Source: Deltaproteobacteria bacterium (GTDB taxonomy: Bacteria; Myxococcota_A; UBA9160; UBA4427). From it: a DNA stretch of 64,000 bases. The notes beneath the pieces are model-generated. The model saw only the letters and a list, made by a program, of their open reading frames with translations, had not been told where the DNA came from and made no database searches. The stretch's first letter is position 1. Every line of letters begins with the position of its first letter. The position numbers and the translations under genes are program-made. The stretch spans positions 138,841 through 202,840 of the forward strand of contig JAJDAO010000072.1 of assembly GCA_029261835.1 (NCBI GenBank). Direction: 5' to 3'. This document shows, one piece after another, positions 1-8,110 of the stretch.

Positions 1-1221
1 GGGAACAGGAACTCGAACGGGTGAGGTCGCCGCGCGGTAGAACAGTCGAAAACTGGCGTGGTTCGGGAAATTGTTGGGGGCGTAGTGGATGCGCGGAATC
101 GGCCCATCGAGAAACACCGCCAGACACAGAGCAACGCCCAGCGACGACGGCAGCCAGCGTCCCCATCGCCGCGGGAGCATCTCCGCCGCGTTCACGGACG
201 CCGCACACAGCAGCAGCACGAACGGGACGAGCCACACATTGTAGCGAGCAAGTATCCACGGGATGTAGGTCCCGTAAGGGTGCGCGATCAAGACAGCGGC
301 GACCTGGACCAGTACCGTCACGCTCAGCACGACAGTGAGCCGGCGATACCTGAACCAGCCGATACAGAGACCGCTGCCCACGCATCCCCAGAAGAAGCCT
401 CCCGCCCAGGGTGACGCCACGCCCGCCATCGACGTCAACGCTCGAATCGCGGTCGTGGGCTCGATCGGACGTGAAAAGGCCTTTTCCATCAGTACGTCTG
501 CCGACGTATAGACCGGAACGGCCAGCAGCAGACCAACTCCACAGCAGAGACCGGCGCCCATGATCAGGTAGTCCAACGCGCGCGGCGCGGCGCGGCGTCG
601 ACCGGAGGGGCGCAGGGATCCGACGAGACCGACGAGCAGGGGAGTCACGACGGCGGGTGCCGACAACAAATGGAAGTAGATGGCCATGATGCCGCAGAGG
701 ACGTAGACGAGTTGCAGCCTGGGGCTCGGTGTCTCCATCCAGCGCACGAGTGCAAGCACCGCGATCGCAACAAGCAGGACACTCACGGAGTAGGGCCGGG
801 CATTGCGGCTGAAGAAGACCAGCATCGGCGAGGTCGCGAGCAGCGCCGAGAAGATGATGGTCGCCCGATTCCCCAGCCAAGGGCGGGCTAGCAGCGGCAC
901 GATGAAGACCGTCGCAATTCCGGCCACGAGCGGCACGATTCGCAGGGAAATCTCGTCGAGGCCGACCGTGTCGGAGATCAGTTTCGCGAGCAAAGTCAAT
1001 GGGATGCAGATGTCGTGGCGAAAAAAGTGGCCAAAGACATCCGTGTACGACTGGCTCAGCAGCGCCTTGACCGAGTGGACCTCGTCTCCGAGCACCACCT
1101 GATCCCCGAGCTGGTGCAACCGAAGAAGCGCGGCCAGCAGGGTGATGCCGGCGAGCCAGAGCCACGGCGGCCCAGAGCCAGCCGGACTCGTCGCGAGTGC
1201 GCGTGCTCGCGACTGAATCAT
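1..1221 (-). CDS. GT-C type membrane glycosyltransferase (ArnT/PMT-like), C-terminus cut by window edge
   Basis: The reverse strand stays open from an ATG at 1221 to the left edge (407 codons). The protein is polytopic: a first membrane helix at about residues 16-29, then the loop motif VVLGDEVHSVK (about 37-47), which places an acidic pair where ArnT/PMT family (GT39) glycosyltransferases carry their catalytic Asp/Glu. A later FSRNARPYS motif resembles the F-x-x-x-AR-x-Y signature of that family. Many more hydrophobic helices follow. It probably transfers a sugar from a polyprenyl-phosphate donor on the periplasmic face; acceptor and sugar are unknown. The neighbouring SMP-30 gene is on the same strand with its end about 46 bases upstream of this start, so the two could be co-transcribed. 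Confidence 0.8.
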   Translation of the reverse strand, partial: MIQSRARALATSPAGSGPPWLWLAGITLLAALLRLHQLGDQVVLGDEVHSVKALLSQSYTDVFGHFFRHDICIPLTLLAKLISDTVGLDEISLRIVPLVAGIATVFIVPLLARPWLGNRATIIFSALLATSPMLVFFSRNARPYSVSVLLVAIAVLALVRWMETPSPRLQLVYVLCGIMAIYFHLLSAPAVVTPLLVGLVGSLRPSGRRRAAPRALDYLIMGAGLCCGVGLLLAVPVYTSADVLMEKAFSRPIEPTTAIRALTSMAGVASPWAGGFFWGCVGSGLCIGWFRYRRLTVVLSVTVLVQVAAVLIAHPYGTYIPWILARYNVWLVPFVLLLCAASVNAAEMLPRRWGRWLPSSLGVALCLAVFLDGPIPRIHYAPNNFPNHASFRLFYRAATSPVRVPVP

Positions 1222-1267
1222 GAGCGCCGATCACTCGGCTGAAGATGCGCGATGGGGTACTTCGGTC

Positions 1268-2191
1268 TCACGGCAACCCCGCTCCAGCGATCTCGACGTG
1301 AGTCCTCTCGACGAAGCCGCGAGAGATTCCCTGCGCGAGATCCTCGGGCGTGGTCTCGGCTGTGAGGAGAAAGAGGGTTCGCCGCTGCTCACCTCCGAGC
1401 ATGCAGGCGACGGCCCGACGGCCGTCGACCGCGATCCGATGCGTGATCTCTCCGCCCTCGCGCACACGCAGAAACTCGTCGGTGGTGAAGCAGCTCACCC
1501 AGATGGCACCCTGCGCGTCCAGCGCGATGCCATCTGGCACGCGACCGGGGAGATCGGCGAAGACGCGCCGTCCGACGAGCGCGCCGTCTTCCTCGACGTC
1601 GAAGGCCGTGAGTCGTGCCGCCATCGTCTCAGCCACCACCAGCTTTCGGCCGCCGGGGAAGATCACCGTGCCGTTGGGAAAGGCCAGGTCCGTCGCGACC
1701 ACGCGCGCCGCGCCGCCGGGCTCTACGAGCGCCATACAGGTGGTGCACGGCGCCTCACCGCGCGAGCCGTCGAAGCCGAAGTTCCCCACGTAGGCACGCC
1801 CACACTCATCGACCACCATGTCATTCAGGTCGCCGGGGGCGAGGGCGCTGAGATCCGCCACCACGACGGGGCCCTCGGCATCGAGACGCAGCAGACGCCG
1901 ATCCTTCATGGAAACCACCAACAGACGACCGTCCGGCAGGAAGCCCAGACCCGAGGGCTGATTCGGAACCTCGAGCACGCGTGTACGCCCACCCTTGCCG
2001 TCAAAGCGCAGAACCGTGCCGCCATGCATGTCGGACAGCCACAGCGATCCGCCCCGCCAACGCGGACCCTCCGGAAAGACGAGGTCGTCGACGAAGGGCT
2101 CGGGCAGCAGATTCTTCACTTTTGGATTCGCCTCGTTTCGAACACTGGCGCCACCGCTCAGGGCCGGAGCGCGGGCGACACCATACCGCAT
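1268..2191 (-). CDS. SMP-30/gluconolactonase-family protein
   Basis: About 307 residues with a six-bladed beta-propeller pattern. The opening segment PEPFVDDLVFPEGPRW is typical of SMP-30/gluconolactonase/LRE-like proteins; later segments PDGRLLVV, DLNDMVVDECGRAYVGNFGF, FPNGTVIFPGG and VPDGIALDAQGAIWVSC are the expected blade motifs with Glu, Asn and Asp metal ligands. It likely hydrolyses a sugar lactone or other lactone. The ATG at 2191 is preferred: the frame is open further upstream to 2359, but that extension is basic, low in homology-like content, and overlaps the divergent cytochrome gene. No signal peptide is evident from this start, so it is probably cytoplasmic. Confidence 0.82.
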   Translation of the reverse strand: MRYGVARAPALSGGASVRNEANPKVKNLLPEPFVDDLVFPEGPRWRGGSLWLSDMHGGTVLRFDGKGGRTRVLEVPNQPSGLGFLPDGRLLVVSMKDRRLLRLDAEGPVVVADLSALAPGDLNDMVVDECGRAYVGNFGFDGSRGEAPCTTCMALVEPGGAARVVATDLAFPNGTVIFPGGRKLVVAETMAARLTAFDVEEDGALVGRRVFADLPGRVPDGIALDAQGAIWVSCFTTDEFLRVREGGEITHRIAVDGRRAVACMLGGEQRRTLFLLTAETTPEDLAQGISRGFVERTHVEIAGAGLP

Positions 2192-2252
2192 GCCGACGGT
2201 CTGCTCGACTGGACGAGGCGCGGATAAACATCCGTTGGCACCGACGCTTGAA

Positions 2253-3224
2253 ATGCGCTTACCTTCGGATCTCATCCGGGAGGCAATCGGGCTGGCATCG
2301 ATCGAATGTGTCGCGAAACGCTTGTGTGTGCTCGCTGTCCTACTCTGCCTGGGCACCACCGCCGCGGCTCTGGTCGTTCATCGCTCCGTGGAGAGACGCC
2401 TCAACCGCGTCTACTCGCCCGGGATTTCCGACATCGAACTTCCGAGCGACGCGGCTTCGCTGGCTCGCGGTGAGCGCCTCGTGAACACCGTCGCGCAGTG
2501 CGCGACCTGCCATGGCGAGGATCTCGGTGGGCGCCAGATGGCCGACGATCCCTGGATCGGGCGACTCGACGCGCCGAACTTGACACCCGGTCGAGGCGGC
2601 CTGGGGTCCGACTATGGGATGATCGACTTTGTGCGCAGCATGCGGCATGGCGTGCGGGCAGACGGTACGACGGTATTCATGATGTCCGCCCGCGACTACG
2701 CCCGCTTCAGCGACGCGGACCTTGCGGCGATGTTCGCCCACCTGCGAAGCGTCCCGCCAGTCGATCGCAGCCACCGTCCCGTGCGCATCGGCTGGCTGGC
2801 CCGCATCGCCGTCTTCCTCGGACGTGCGCCCGAGCTGCTCTCGGCGGAGTACGTCGAGGCGCGGGCCGGGGCACAAGGCCCCGCGCCCGCACCGCCAGAG
2901 CGGGCCAGCGCGGAGTACGGCGAGTACCTGGTGGCCGTCTCGGGCTGCCGGATCTGCCATCACGCGAACCTCGCCGGCGGCCGGCATCCACTGGCACTGC
3001 CCGAGGAGCCGACACCGCCCGACCTGACTTCGTCTGGTGTCATGCGAGGCTGGAGCGAAGCGCAGTACCTGCGGGCGATGCGCACGGGCAGCACGCCCGA
3101 TGGTCGAGCGCTCGATGCCCGCTATATGCCGTGGCCCGCCTACTCGCGCATGAGCGACACGGAGCTGCGAGCCATCTGGCGCTTTCTCCAGTCCCTTGCC
3201 ACACGATCGGAGCAGAGCGGCTGA
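2253..3224 (+). CDS. di-haem cytochrome c, membrane anchored
   Basis: About 323 residues. An N-terminal hydrophobic segment (about residues 24-42) is an uncleaved signal or anchor. Two CxxCH haem motifs are visible, CATCH and CRICH, each beginning a mono-haem cytochrome c domain; Met residues for axial ligation are present after each (for example near YMPWPAYSRMSD in the second). The pattern matches cytochrome subunits that pass electrons from periplasmic dehydrogenases (alcohol, sorbitol or gluconate type) to the respiratory chain. The partner dehydrogenase is not in the window; the divergent SMP-30 lactonase is suggestive of sugar oxidation but this is inference. The ATG at 2253 puts the anchor at the N-terminus; the open frame upstream overlaps the divergent gene. 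Confidence 0.83.
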   Translation: MRLPSDLIREAIGLASIECVAKRLCVLAVLLCLGTTAAALVVHRSVERRLNRVYSPGISDIELPSDAASLARGERLVNTVAQCATCHGEDLGGRQMADDPWIGRLDAPNLTPGRGGLGSDYGMIDFVRSMRHGVRADGTTVFMMSARDYARFSDADLAAMFAHLRSVPPVDRSHRPVRIGWLARIAVFLGRAPELLSAEYVEARAGAQGPAPAPPERASAEYGEYLVAVSGCRICHHANLAGGRHPLALPEEPTPPDLTSSGVMRGWSEAQYLRAMRTGSTPDGRALDARYMPWPAYSRMSDTELRAIWRFLQSLATRSEQSG

Positions 3225-3268
3225 GGCCCGTGCCCGGCCGCGGCGCCGAACCCAAGCCATCACGCGGA

Positions 3269-3284
3269 CCGCCCCACGGGGCGG
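3269..3284. other. GC-rich perfect hairpin downstream of the cytochrome gene
   Basis: The arms CCGCCCC and GGGGCGG are perfectly complementary around a 2-base centre (AC). It lies 45 bases after the cytochrome c stop and about 20 bases before a candidate promoter for the sulfatase gene. No T-tract follows, so an intrinsic terminator is not established. Confidence 0.4.
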
Positions 3285-3303
3285 GTACCGCGGGGCTCGG
3301 TGA

Positions 3304-3309
3304 TAGACT
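3304..3309 (+). promoter_or_regulatory. extended -10 box upstream of the sulfatase gene
   Basis: TAGACT preceded by TG and one base (TGA) fits an extended -10 element. It lies 36 bases before the sulfatase ATG. No good -35 is visible, as is common for extended -10 promoters. Confidence 0.35.
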
Positions 3310-3345
3310 CCCGCGGATGAGCCCGATGCCGCGGAGCCGCAGGAT

Positions 3346-4692
3346 ATGAGTTCCGGCTCTCTGCTCGCTGCCGCGGTGATGTTGTCGTGCGCAGCGCTCT
3401 GGGGCTGCGGTCCGCCGCCGGGCGATGCGGCTCGACTCGGCGACCTGCTGCCCGCCCGGTCGGACATCAATGTCATCGTGGTGAGCTTCGACGCACTCCG
3501 GCCGGACGCGCTGGGGGCTTACGGCTATGGCCGCGAGACATCGCCTCACATCGACGAATTCGCTCGCGAAGGGCTGCTCTTCGAGAACGCCTACTCGGTG
3601 GCGCCCAAGACCCCGACATCCTTCGCTGCCGCGTTCACAGGGCGGTACCCGACGGAGGTCTTCCGAGACTGGCATCTGGAGACGGAGCAAACACTCGCCA
3701 GCGCCTTCGCCGCTGCCGGCTATCGCACGGCTGCCTTCTCCAATAACCCACAGCTGGTACCGGAACGAGGCTTCGATCGCGGATTCGAGACTTACCGCGT
3801 GCTTCCGACGCTGCGAGACGCATTGCTGGTAAACCAGGCGACCAACTGGCTGAGGGGGCAGCAGCGCCAGAAGCTCTTCGTTTGGATACACCTACTCGAT
3901 CCCCACGCGCCCTGGGACTATCGACCGCAGTCCCGACATCTCTACCAGGAGGGATATCGCGGCCGCTTCGAACGTCGTGCGGCGCGGCTACTGACGCTGG
4001 ACGACAGCGAAGAACTGGCGCGCGTCCGCTCGCTCTACGACGGCGAGATCCACTTCGTCGATCGACTCTTCGGAGAGCTCGTCGCGCGGCTGCGGGCCCT
4101 TGACCTCTACGACGATTCGCTGGTCGTGCTGACTTCGGATCACGGTGAGGAGTTCATGGAGCACGGACACCTGCAGCACGGCTGGCTCACCGAGGAGAAT
4201 CTCCGCATCCCGCTGCTGATCCGCCACCCGGCTCTGCGCGGAGGCGAACGCCTGTCGCTGCGTGTCAGCAATCTGGACCTGATGCCCACGCTCCTCGCTC
4301 TGGCGGGCATCGAGCCTCCGCGCTCCATCCGGGGCCGCAATCTTCTGCGGCACGGCGACGAGCGTGTGACACTCGCAGGCGTTGCCAACACCGAGCAACG
4401 GCGACAGTCTGCCAGCATTCTGCACGGGGACACCAAGCTAATCGTGCACTGCCAGGGCAGCAGCCGCCGCGAACTCTACGATCTGGCCGGCGATCCGGGA
4501 GAACGGAAGAATCTCGCTGGCGAGCGACGCGAACAGGCGGATCGGCTCGAGGCGCAGCTCTGGCCATTGCTCGGCCTCGCGGGCTGCCGAGATCTACCGC
4601 TTGGCAGCCCGACCGGTGCGTCGCGTGAACAGCGCAATCTCACACCCGAAGCCATCGAGGCACTCAAGCAGCTCGGCTACCTCGAAGAGTGA
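3346..4692 (+). CDS. sulfatase-family hydrolase (lipoprotein-like), lacking the formylglycine cysteine
   Basis: 448 residues of the alkaline-phosphatase/sulfatase superfamily. The start of the fold VIVVSFDALRPDALGAYGYG holds the metal-binding Asp; LLDPHAPWDY and SDHGEEFMEHGHLQHG hold the further Asp/His ligands. The N-terminus is hydrophobic and ends in LWGC, a plausible lipobox, so the enzyme is probably a periplasmic lipoprotein. At the active-site helix the family pattern C/S-x-P-x-R before TGRYP is replaced by KTPTSFAAAFTGRYP: Thr stands at the formylglycine position and Phe replaces the Arg. A phosphodiesterase, phosphotransferase or non-FGly sulfatase-like activity is therefore more likely than a classical sulfatase. 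It ends convergently with the zinc-permease gene. Confidence 0.83.
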   Translation: MSSGSLLAAAVMLSCAALWGCGPPPGDAARLGDLLPARSDINVIVVSFDALRPDALGAYGYGRETSPHIDEFAREGLLFENAYSVAPKTPTSFAAAFTGRYPTEVFRDWHLETEQTLASAFAAAGYRTAAFSNNPQLVPERGFDRGFETYRVLPTLRDALLVNQATNWLRGQQRQKLFVWIHLLDPHAPWDYRPQSRHLYQEGYRGRFERRAARLLTLDDSEELARVRSLYDGEIHFVDRLFGELVARLRALDLYDDSLVVLTSDHGEEFMEHGHLQHGWLTEENLRIPLLIRHPALRGGERLSLRVSNLDLMPTLLALAGIEPPRSIRGRNLLRHGDERVTLAGVANTEQRRQSASILHGDTKLIVHCQGSSRRELYDLAGDPGERKNLAGERREQADRLEAQLWPLLGLAGCRDLPLGSPTGASREQRNLTPEAIEALKQLGYLEE

Positions 4693-4717
4693 CGGATGCC
4701 GGCGCAATTCTGGCCGC

Positions 4718-5482
4718 CTACGGCCTTGTCGGACGCCCCTGCCGTGCCAGAGCGATCGCGGCGAGAATCGCCAGCGACCAGACGATCATCGCGCCCGTTG
4801 GCAGATCGAGCAGAGCCGAGAGCACAAGCCCCACGCCATAGCCCGCCGCCCCGAGAAGGAAGGCGATGATGAGCCCGCGCCAGCCGGGCTGGGCTCGCGT
4901 CGCCACGGCGGGGATGATCAAGCTCGCGAACACCAGGTAGACGCCAGCAAGCTGCACTGACGCGGTCACCGTCACGGCGAAGAGCAGATAGAAGCCAATG
5001 CGACCGATCTGGCCAGCGAGTCCGAACCACAGTGCCAGCACGCCCGCGTAGAGGATGGCCACGGGCCACAGCGACGCCGGGTTGACCCACAGGATCTGCC
5101 CGACCAGCAGCTCTCTGAGCTGCTCACCGCCATGCGGGTTGTCTGCCAACAGCAGGATGCCACCAGTGGCGGCGAGCACGAAGAGGATGCCGATCAGTGC
5201 CTCCTGGATGTCGGGAAAGCGGCGCTCCGTCCAGGTGAGCAGCAGAGCACCGAAAACGGCCGCTGCCCCGGCGGCCAGCTGAACACCGAAGCCCTCCACG
5301 TGCAGATCCATACGCTGTGCCGCGATCACCCCGAGGCCGGAGATCTGCGCCACTGCGAGATCGATGAAGATGATGCCGCGTCTCAGCACCTCGCGTCCCA
5401 TCGGTACGTGGGTCGTCAGCACCAACAATCCCGCCAGCATGGCGGGCCCGAGAATCGATAGGTCCAGGGCATCGCTATTCAA
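4718..5482 (-). CDS. metal (zinc/manganese) ABC transporter permease, ZnuB-like
   Basis: About 254 residues with about eight membrane helices, matching the ABC-3 permease family. Recognisable stretches include THVPMGREVLRRGIIFIDLAVAQ near the N-terminus and the central QLAGVYLVFASLIIPAVA. The proposed start is a TTG at 5482 that overlaps the TGA of the upstream binding-protein gene (TTGA), placing the first helix about nine residues in; the longer open frame to 5611 lies within the upstream gene and adds a basic non-membrane tail. It would move metal ions delivered by the neighbouring ZnuA-like protein. The partner ATPase is not in the window. Confidence 0.82.
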   Translation of the reverse strand: MNSDALDLSILGPAMLAGLLVLTTHVPMGREVLRRGIIFIDLAVAQISGLGVIAAQRMDLHVEGFGVQLAAGAAAVFGALLLTWTERRFPDIQEALIGILFVLAATGGILLLADNPHGGEQLRELLVGQILWVNPASLWPVAILYAGVLALWFGLAGQIGRIGFYLLFAVTVTASVQLAGVYLVFASLIIPAVATRAQPGWRGLIIAFLLGAAGYGVGLVLSALLDLPTGAMIVWSLAILAAIALARQGRPTRP

Positions 5483-6399
5483 GATTTCGCGGCCTCCAGC
5501 AGGCGGCTCAGCATGTCGTCGAACATGGCGAATAGATCCGTCGCGCCCTCGGTACTTCCAACGCAGTGGGGCACGACGATCGCGGGAATGCCCGATCGCT
5601 CCGAGAGCCACTTCGACGGGCGCTCGGACTGGTAGGTCGCCCTCACGATGGCGCGCACGTCGTGGCGATCGAGGCTGTGGAGCAGCTTGGCGAGATGCGC
5701 CGCCGTCGGGGGAATGCCCGGCTTGGCCTCGAGATGGTTCACGACCTCGAGGCCAAGCCAGCTCGCCATGTAGACCCAGGCGAGGTGGTGAGTGATGATC
5801 TGCGTGCCACGCAGCGCCACTGCGCTGCGCTCCCAGCGCTCCAGGGCCTTGGTCCAGCGCTCAGAGAAGTCTTCGTGGCGTGCGCGATAGTAGTCCGCAC
5901 CGGCGGGATCGAGCTGCTGCAGGCGTTCGGCCAGCGCGGCGGCTACACGGGACACGTTGCGTGGGTCAGTCTGGGTGTGGGGATTGCCGTAAGGGTGGAT
6001 ATCACCCTCGGCGCGGTCGATTCGCTTGGATGCACCGAGCATCGGAACATGCTGCGAAACATCGAGATGACCGGGTGCCCCGGGCTGCACCTTGCCGTTG
6101 CTCGCTTGGCGAAGCAGCACGGGAAGCCAGGCGATCTCGAGTTCGGCCCCGCTGCAGACGAGCAGGTCCGCCCGCCGCAGCTTGGCGATCAGGCTCGGGC
6201 GGGCCTGGATGTAGTGTACGTCCTGGCGGGCGGTGGTCGCGCTCTCGACCTTGATCCGCTCTCCGCCGATCTCGCGGGCCAGAGCTGCCCACTGGGGCTC
6301 ACAGCTCATGACCCGAAGATCGGCCTTCACCGCGCTCGCCCCGAGCGTGATCGCCGCGCCCAAGAGGAGCGAGAAGAGCGTGACCGTTGTCGAGTTCAT
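5479..6399 (-). CDS. zinc/manganese ABC transporter substrate-binding protein, ZnuA-like
   Basis: 306 residues with an N-terminal signal peptide (about residues 1-27, ending around ASAVKA). It belongs to the cluster A-I metal-binding protein family. Likely ligands are His in DVHYIQARPS, in EGDIHPYGNPH, in QIITHHLAWVYMA and a late Asp in the C-terminal lobe. The segment HPYGNPHTQTDPRN corresponds to the DPHxWxDPxN signature seen in ZnuA/MntC proteins. There is only a small histidine loop, unlike enterobacterial ZnuA. The gene sits between a porin gene upstream and the permease gene downstream, all leftward, so it should capture a divalent metal that enters through the porin. Confidence 0.85.
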   Translation of the reverse strand: MNSTTVTLFSLLLGAAITLGASAVKADLRVMSCEPQWAALAREIGGERIKVESATTARQDVHYIQARPSLIAKLRRADLLVCSGAELEIAWLPVLLRQASNGKVQPGAPGHLDVSQHVPMLGASKRIDRAEGDIHPYGNPHTQTDPRNVSRVAAALAERLQQLDPAGADYYRARHEDFSERWTKALERWERSAVALRGTQIITHHLAWVYMASWLGLEVVNHLEAKPGIPPTAAHLAKLLHSLDRHDVRAIVRATYQSERPSKWLSERSGIPAIVVPHCVGSTEGATDLFAMFDDMLSRLLEAAKS

Positions 6400-6447
6400 T
6401 GCAGGTACCTCGCAAGTCGTGTTGCAGCGCTACGCGAGCCGATGCGC

Positions 6448-7674
6448 TCAGAACTGATGCGCACCATGGGAGCCGAGGCTGATGATGTACTGCACGAAGA
6501 TCGCGTGCCCGCCGGAGAGACCACCCGCCTCGTGGGCGTACTGCAGGCGGAAACGGCTGAACTCGCTATTCGAAAAGTCCAGCATGGTGCTGACGCGCCG
6601 GGGCGACGACCCGTGCCGATGCAGCGGTGTTTCCGGCAGACCCCGAACATCGTTGTCGCTGAAGAGCTGGTCATAGCGCACACCGACTCGCCAGCGTGGG
6701 ATGAACTGGTAGACCGCCTGAGCGTAGAGACCATCCTGTGTTCCGTGATAGCGACCCGTCACAGTCGCGGAATCCACCACACTCAGCGTCCCCTTCTCGT
6801 AGCGATGCAGATACTCGGTCTGAAAGATGATGTTGCGATCCCGGTAGTTTCCGTCGGGCGCCCACTTCCACACGAAGTCGACGATGATGAGCTCGCTGTC
6901 ACCGCTAAAGAGCAGCGACGAGCCGTTGTCCCCGCTCGATTCGCGAGCCCGCGCATCCGCCGTGAGGTACGCGAGCCCCGCCTGCCAGCTATGGCTCACC
7001 CCGACATCGCCTCCCAGCTTCACGAAGCTCGTCACCGTACCCACGCCCCCGCGAGCAGCGCCAGCTGCCGGGAAGGCATCGCCACGCAGGATCTCCGCTC
7101 CGAGCTCGATGTAGATCTCCGTAGGTGCCAGCCAGCCAAGCTGGACGCCCGGGTCCAGCAGGTGCGAATTGAGAAACGCCTCGTATGCCAACGGTGCGTC
7201 GACGAAGTCCCAGGCATGTGAATGCCGGTCGTTTTGATAACCGATAGCTGAGAGGAACTGCCCCCCCTTCAGCGTGAAGCCCCACGGCAGCGCCAGAGTC
7301 TGGAGGTAGGCTTCCTCGATCTCGAACTGCGACTCTCCGTTCTCCTGGGTGAAAGCGACGTTAAAGAAGCCGTAGAGCTTGTCATCGACGTTGGCGCTGA
7401 GATCGAGCTCGGACTCCCCGAGCGAGATGCCCTCCGGCCCACGACCGGTCTCTTCACCCAGCGAGAAACCCGGAAGCAGTCGGTGCCCGTCATCGCCCGA
7501 CAGGTGTGCGTAGCGGCCCTGCAAAATCAGACTGATGGATGGATTGAAGGCGTTGGCCCATCCCGCTCGCGACTCCGGTGCCGCATCAGCCGGTTGGGCT
7601 CGCGCGGGCAGCGCGCAAGCAACCAACGCTGCAAGCGCGAGCCACACCCGCACGGAGCAGATTCCTCGTGACAT
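6448..7674 (-). CDS. outer-membrane porin-like beta-barrel protein
   Basis: About 408 residues. A signal peptide (CSVRVWLALAALVACALPARAQ) is followed by alternating aromatic/polar strands typical of phosphate-selective or zinc-associated outer-membrane porins. Examples are KLYGFFNVAFTQENG, GFTLKGGQFLSAIGYQNDRH, WRVGVRYDQLF and a last strand near the C-terminus (IFVQYIISLGSH). The ATG at 7674 has GGGAG six bases upstream and is preferred to the GTG at 7686. It is the middle gene of the leftward metal-uptake locus, 48 bases before the ZnuA-like gene, and probably lets metal or metal chelates cross the outer membrane. A nested hairpin lies in its leader. Confidence 0.78.
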   Translation of the reverse strand: MSRGICSVRVWLALAALVACALPARAQPADAAPESRAGWANAFNPSISLILQGRYAHLSGDDGHRLLPGFSLGEETGRGPEGISLGESELDLSANVDDKLYGFFNVAFTQENGESQFEIEEAYLQTLALPWGFTLKGGQFLSAIGYQNDRHSHAWDFVDAPLAYEAFLNSHLLDPGVQLGWLAPTEIYIELGAEILRGDAFPAAGAARGGVGTVTSFVKLGGDVGVSHSWQAGLAYLTADARARESSGDNGSSLLFSGDSELIIVDFVWKWAPDGNYRDRNIIFQTEYLHRYEKGTLSVVDSATVTGRYHGTQDGLYAQAVYQFIPRWRVGVRYDQLFSDNDVRGLPETPLHRHGSSPRRVSTMLDFSNSEFSRFRLQYAHEAGGLSGGHAIFVQYIISLGSHGAHQF

Positions 7675-7698
7675 GAAGTCTCCCACTTGACTGGAGCA

Positions 7699-7744
7699 GT
7701 GGTCAGAGCCGGTGTCGGCAACACCGAGAACAGCTTCTGACCAC
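7699..7744 (-). promoter_or_regulatory. nested stem-loop in the porin leader
   Basis: A 9-bp perfect outer stem (GTGGTCAGA at 7699 with TCTGACCAC at 7736) encloses a 6-bp inner stem (CGGTGT with ACACCG around a CGGCA loop). It fills about half of the 100-base gap between the small His/Cys protein gene and the porin ATG. It could be an mRNA processing/stability element, a protein operator or a metal-responsive leader. No T-tract follows on the leftward strand. Confidence 0.55.
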
Positions 7745-7774
7745 CGCGAAATACGACAGCGGAGTCACCCGCCG

Positions 7775-8110
7775 TTAGCTCGCGTTGGATCGGGCCAAGA
7801 GGATGGGAGGCGCACGCGAGACGGGCATCCAGAATGCCAGCCTGGTGTAGGGCGCGCTTGGGATGGCGGCGACGCGAGTGTGTACGAGACACGGCCGGGC
7901 GGGTTGCGTGAGGGGATCGCAAACTCGCGCCGTCTGGGCGCCGAGCAGGCACAGACCACACGCGGCGCTCATTTGTCCCGTCTGGTGGATATCGCCGTGA
8001 GCGATCACCAGAACCGGAACGAGAGCGAGAGCAAGCACCAGAAGAGCGGCAAGCCGTCGCGGTCCGCGCGCTTTCTGGCGCTCAGCCAAGACCCGCCGCC
8101 TCGTCATCAT
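7775..8110 (-). CDS. small His/Cys membrane or secreted protein of the metal-uptake locus
   Basis: 111 residues. A basic start (MMTRRR) leads to one hydrophobic helix (about residues 20-38), then a short segment IAHGDIHQTGQMSAACGLCLLG with two His and a CxxC pair, followed by a Pro-rich tail. It resembles short DUF2946-like periplasmic proteins found beside metal transport genes, but I cannot assign it firmly. It is the first gene of the leftward locus with the porin and ZnuA/ZnuB-like genes, which suggests a role in metal binding or sensing. The tail has low complexity, so the true length is uncertain. Confidence 0.55.
   Translation of the reverse strand: MMTRRRVLAERQKARGPRRLAALLVLALALVPVLVIAHGDIHQTGQMSAACGLCLLGAQTARVCDPLTQPARPCLVHTRVAAIPSAPYTRLAFWMPVSRAPPILLARSNAS

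Noticed and set aside
1-1200. Several short forward open frames in the first 1.2 kb
   Set aside because: They are shadows of the leftward membrane glycosyltransferase, whose helices and motif read clearly on the reverse strand.
1220-2227. Forward open frame opposite the SMP-30 gene
   Set aside because: Composition is antisense-like, and the reverse strand carries the beta-propeller motifs.
5566-7221. Forward open frame of about 550 codons across the ZnuA-like and porin genes
   Set aside because: It crosses two well-supported leftward genes and has no recognisable motif.
7699-7744. Known riboswitch class in the porin leader
   Set aside because: The nested hairpin lacks the conserved loop sequences of the cobalamin or other familiar classes that I could recognise, so it is reported only as a structure.
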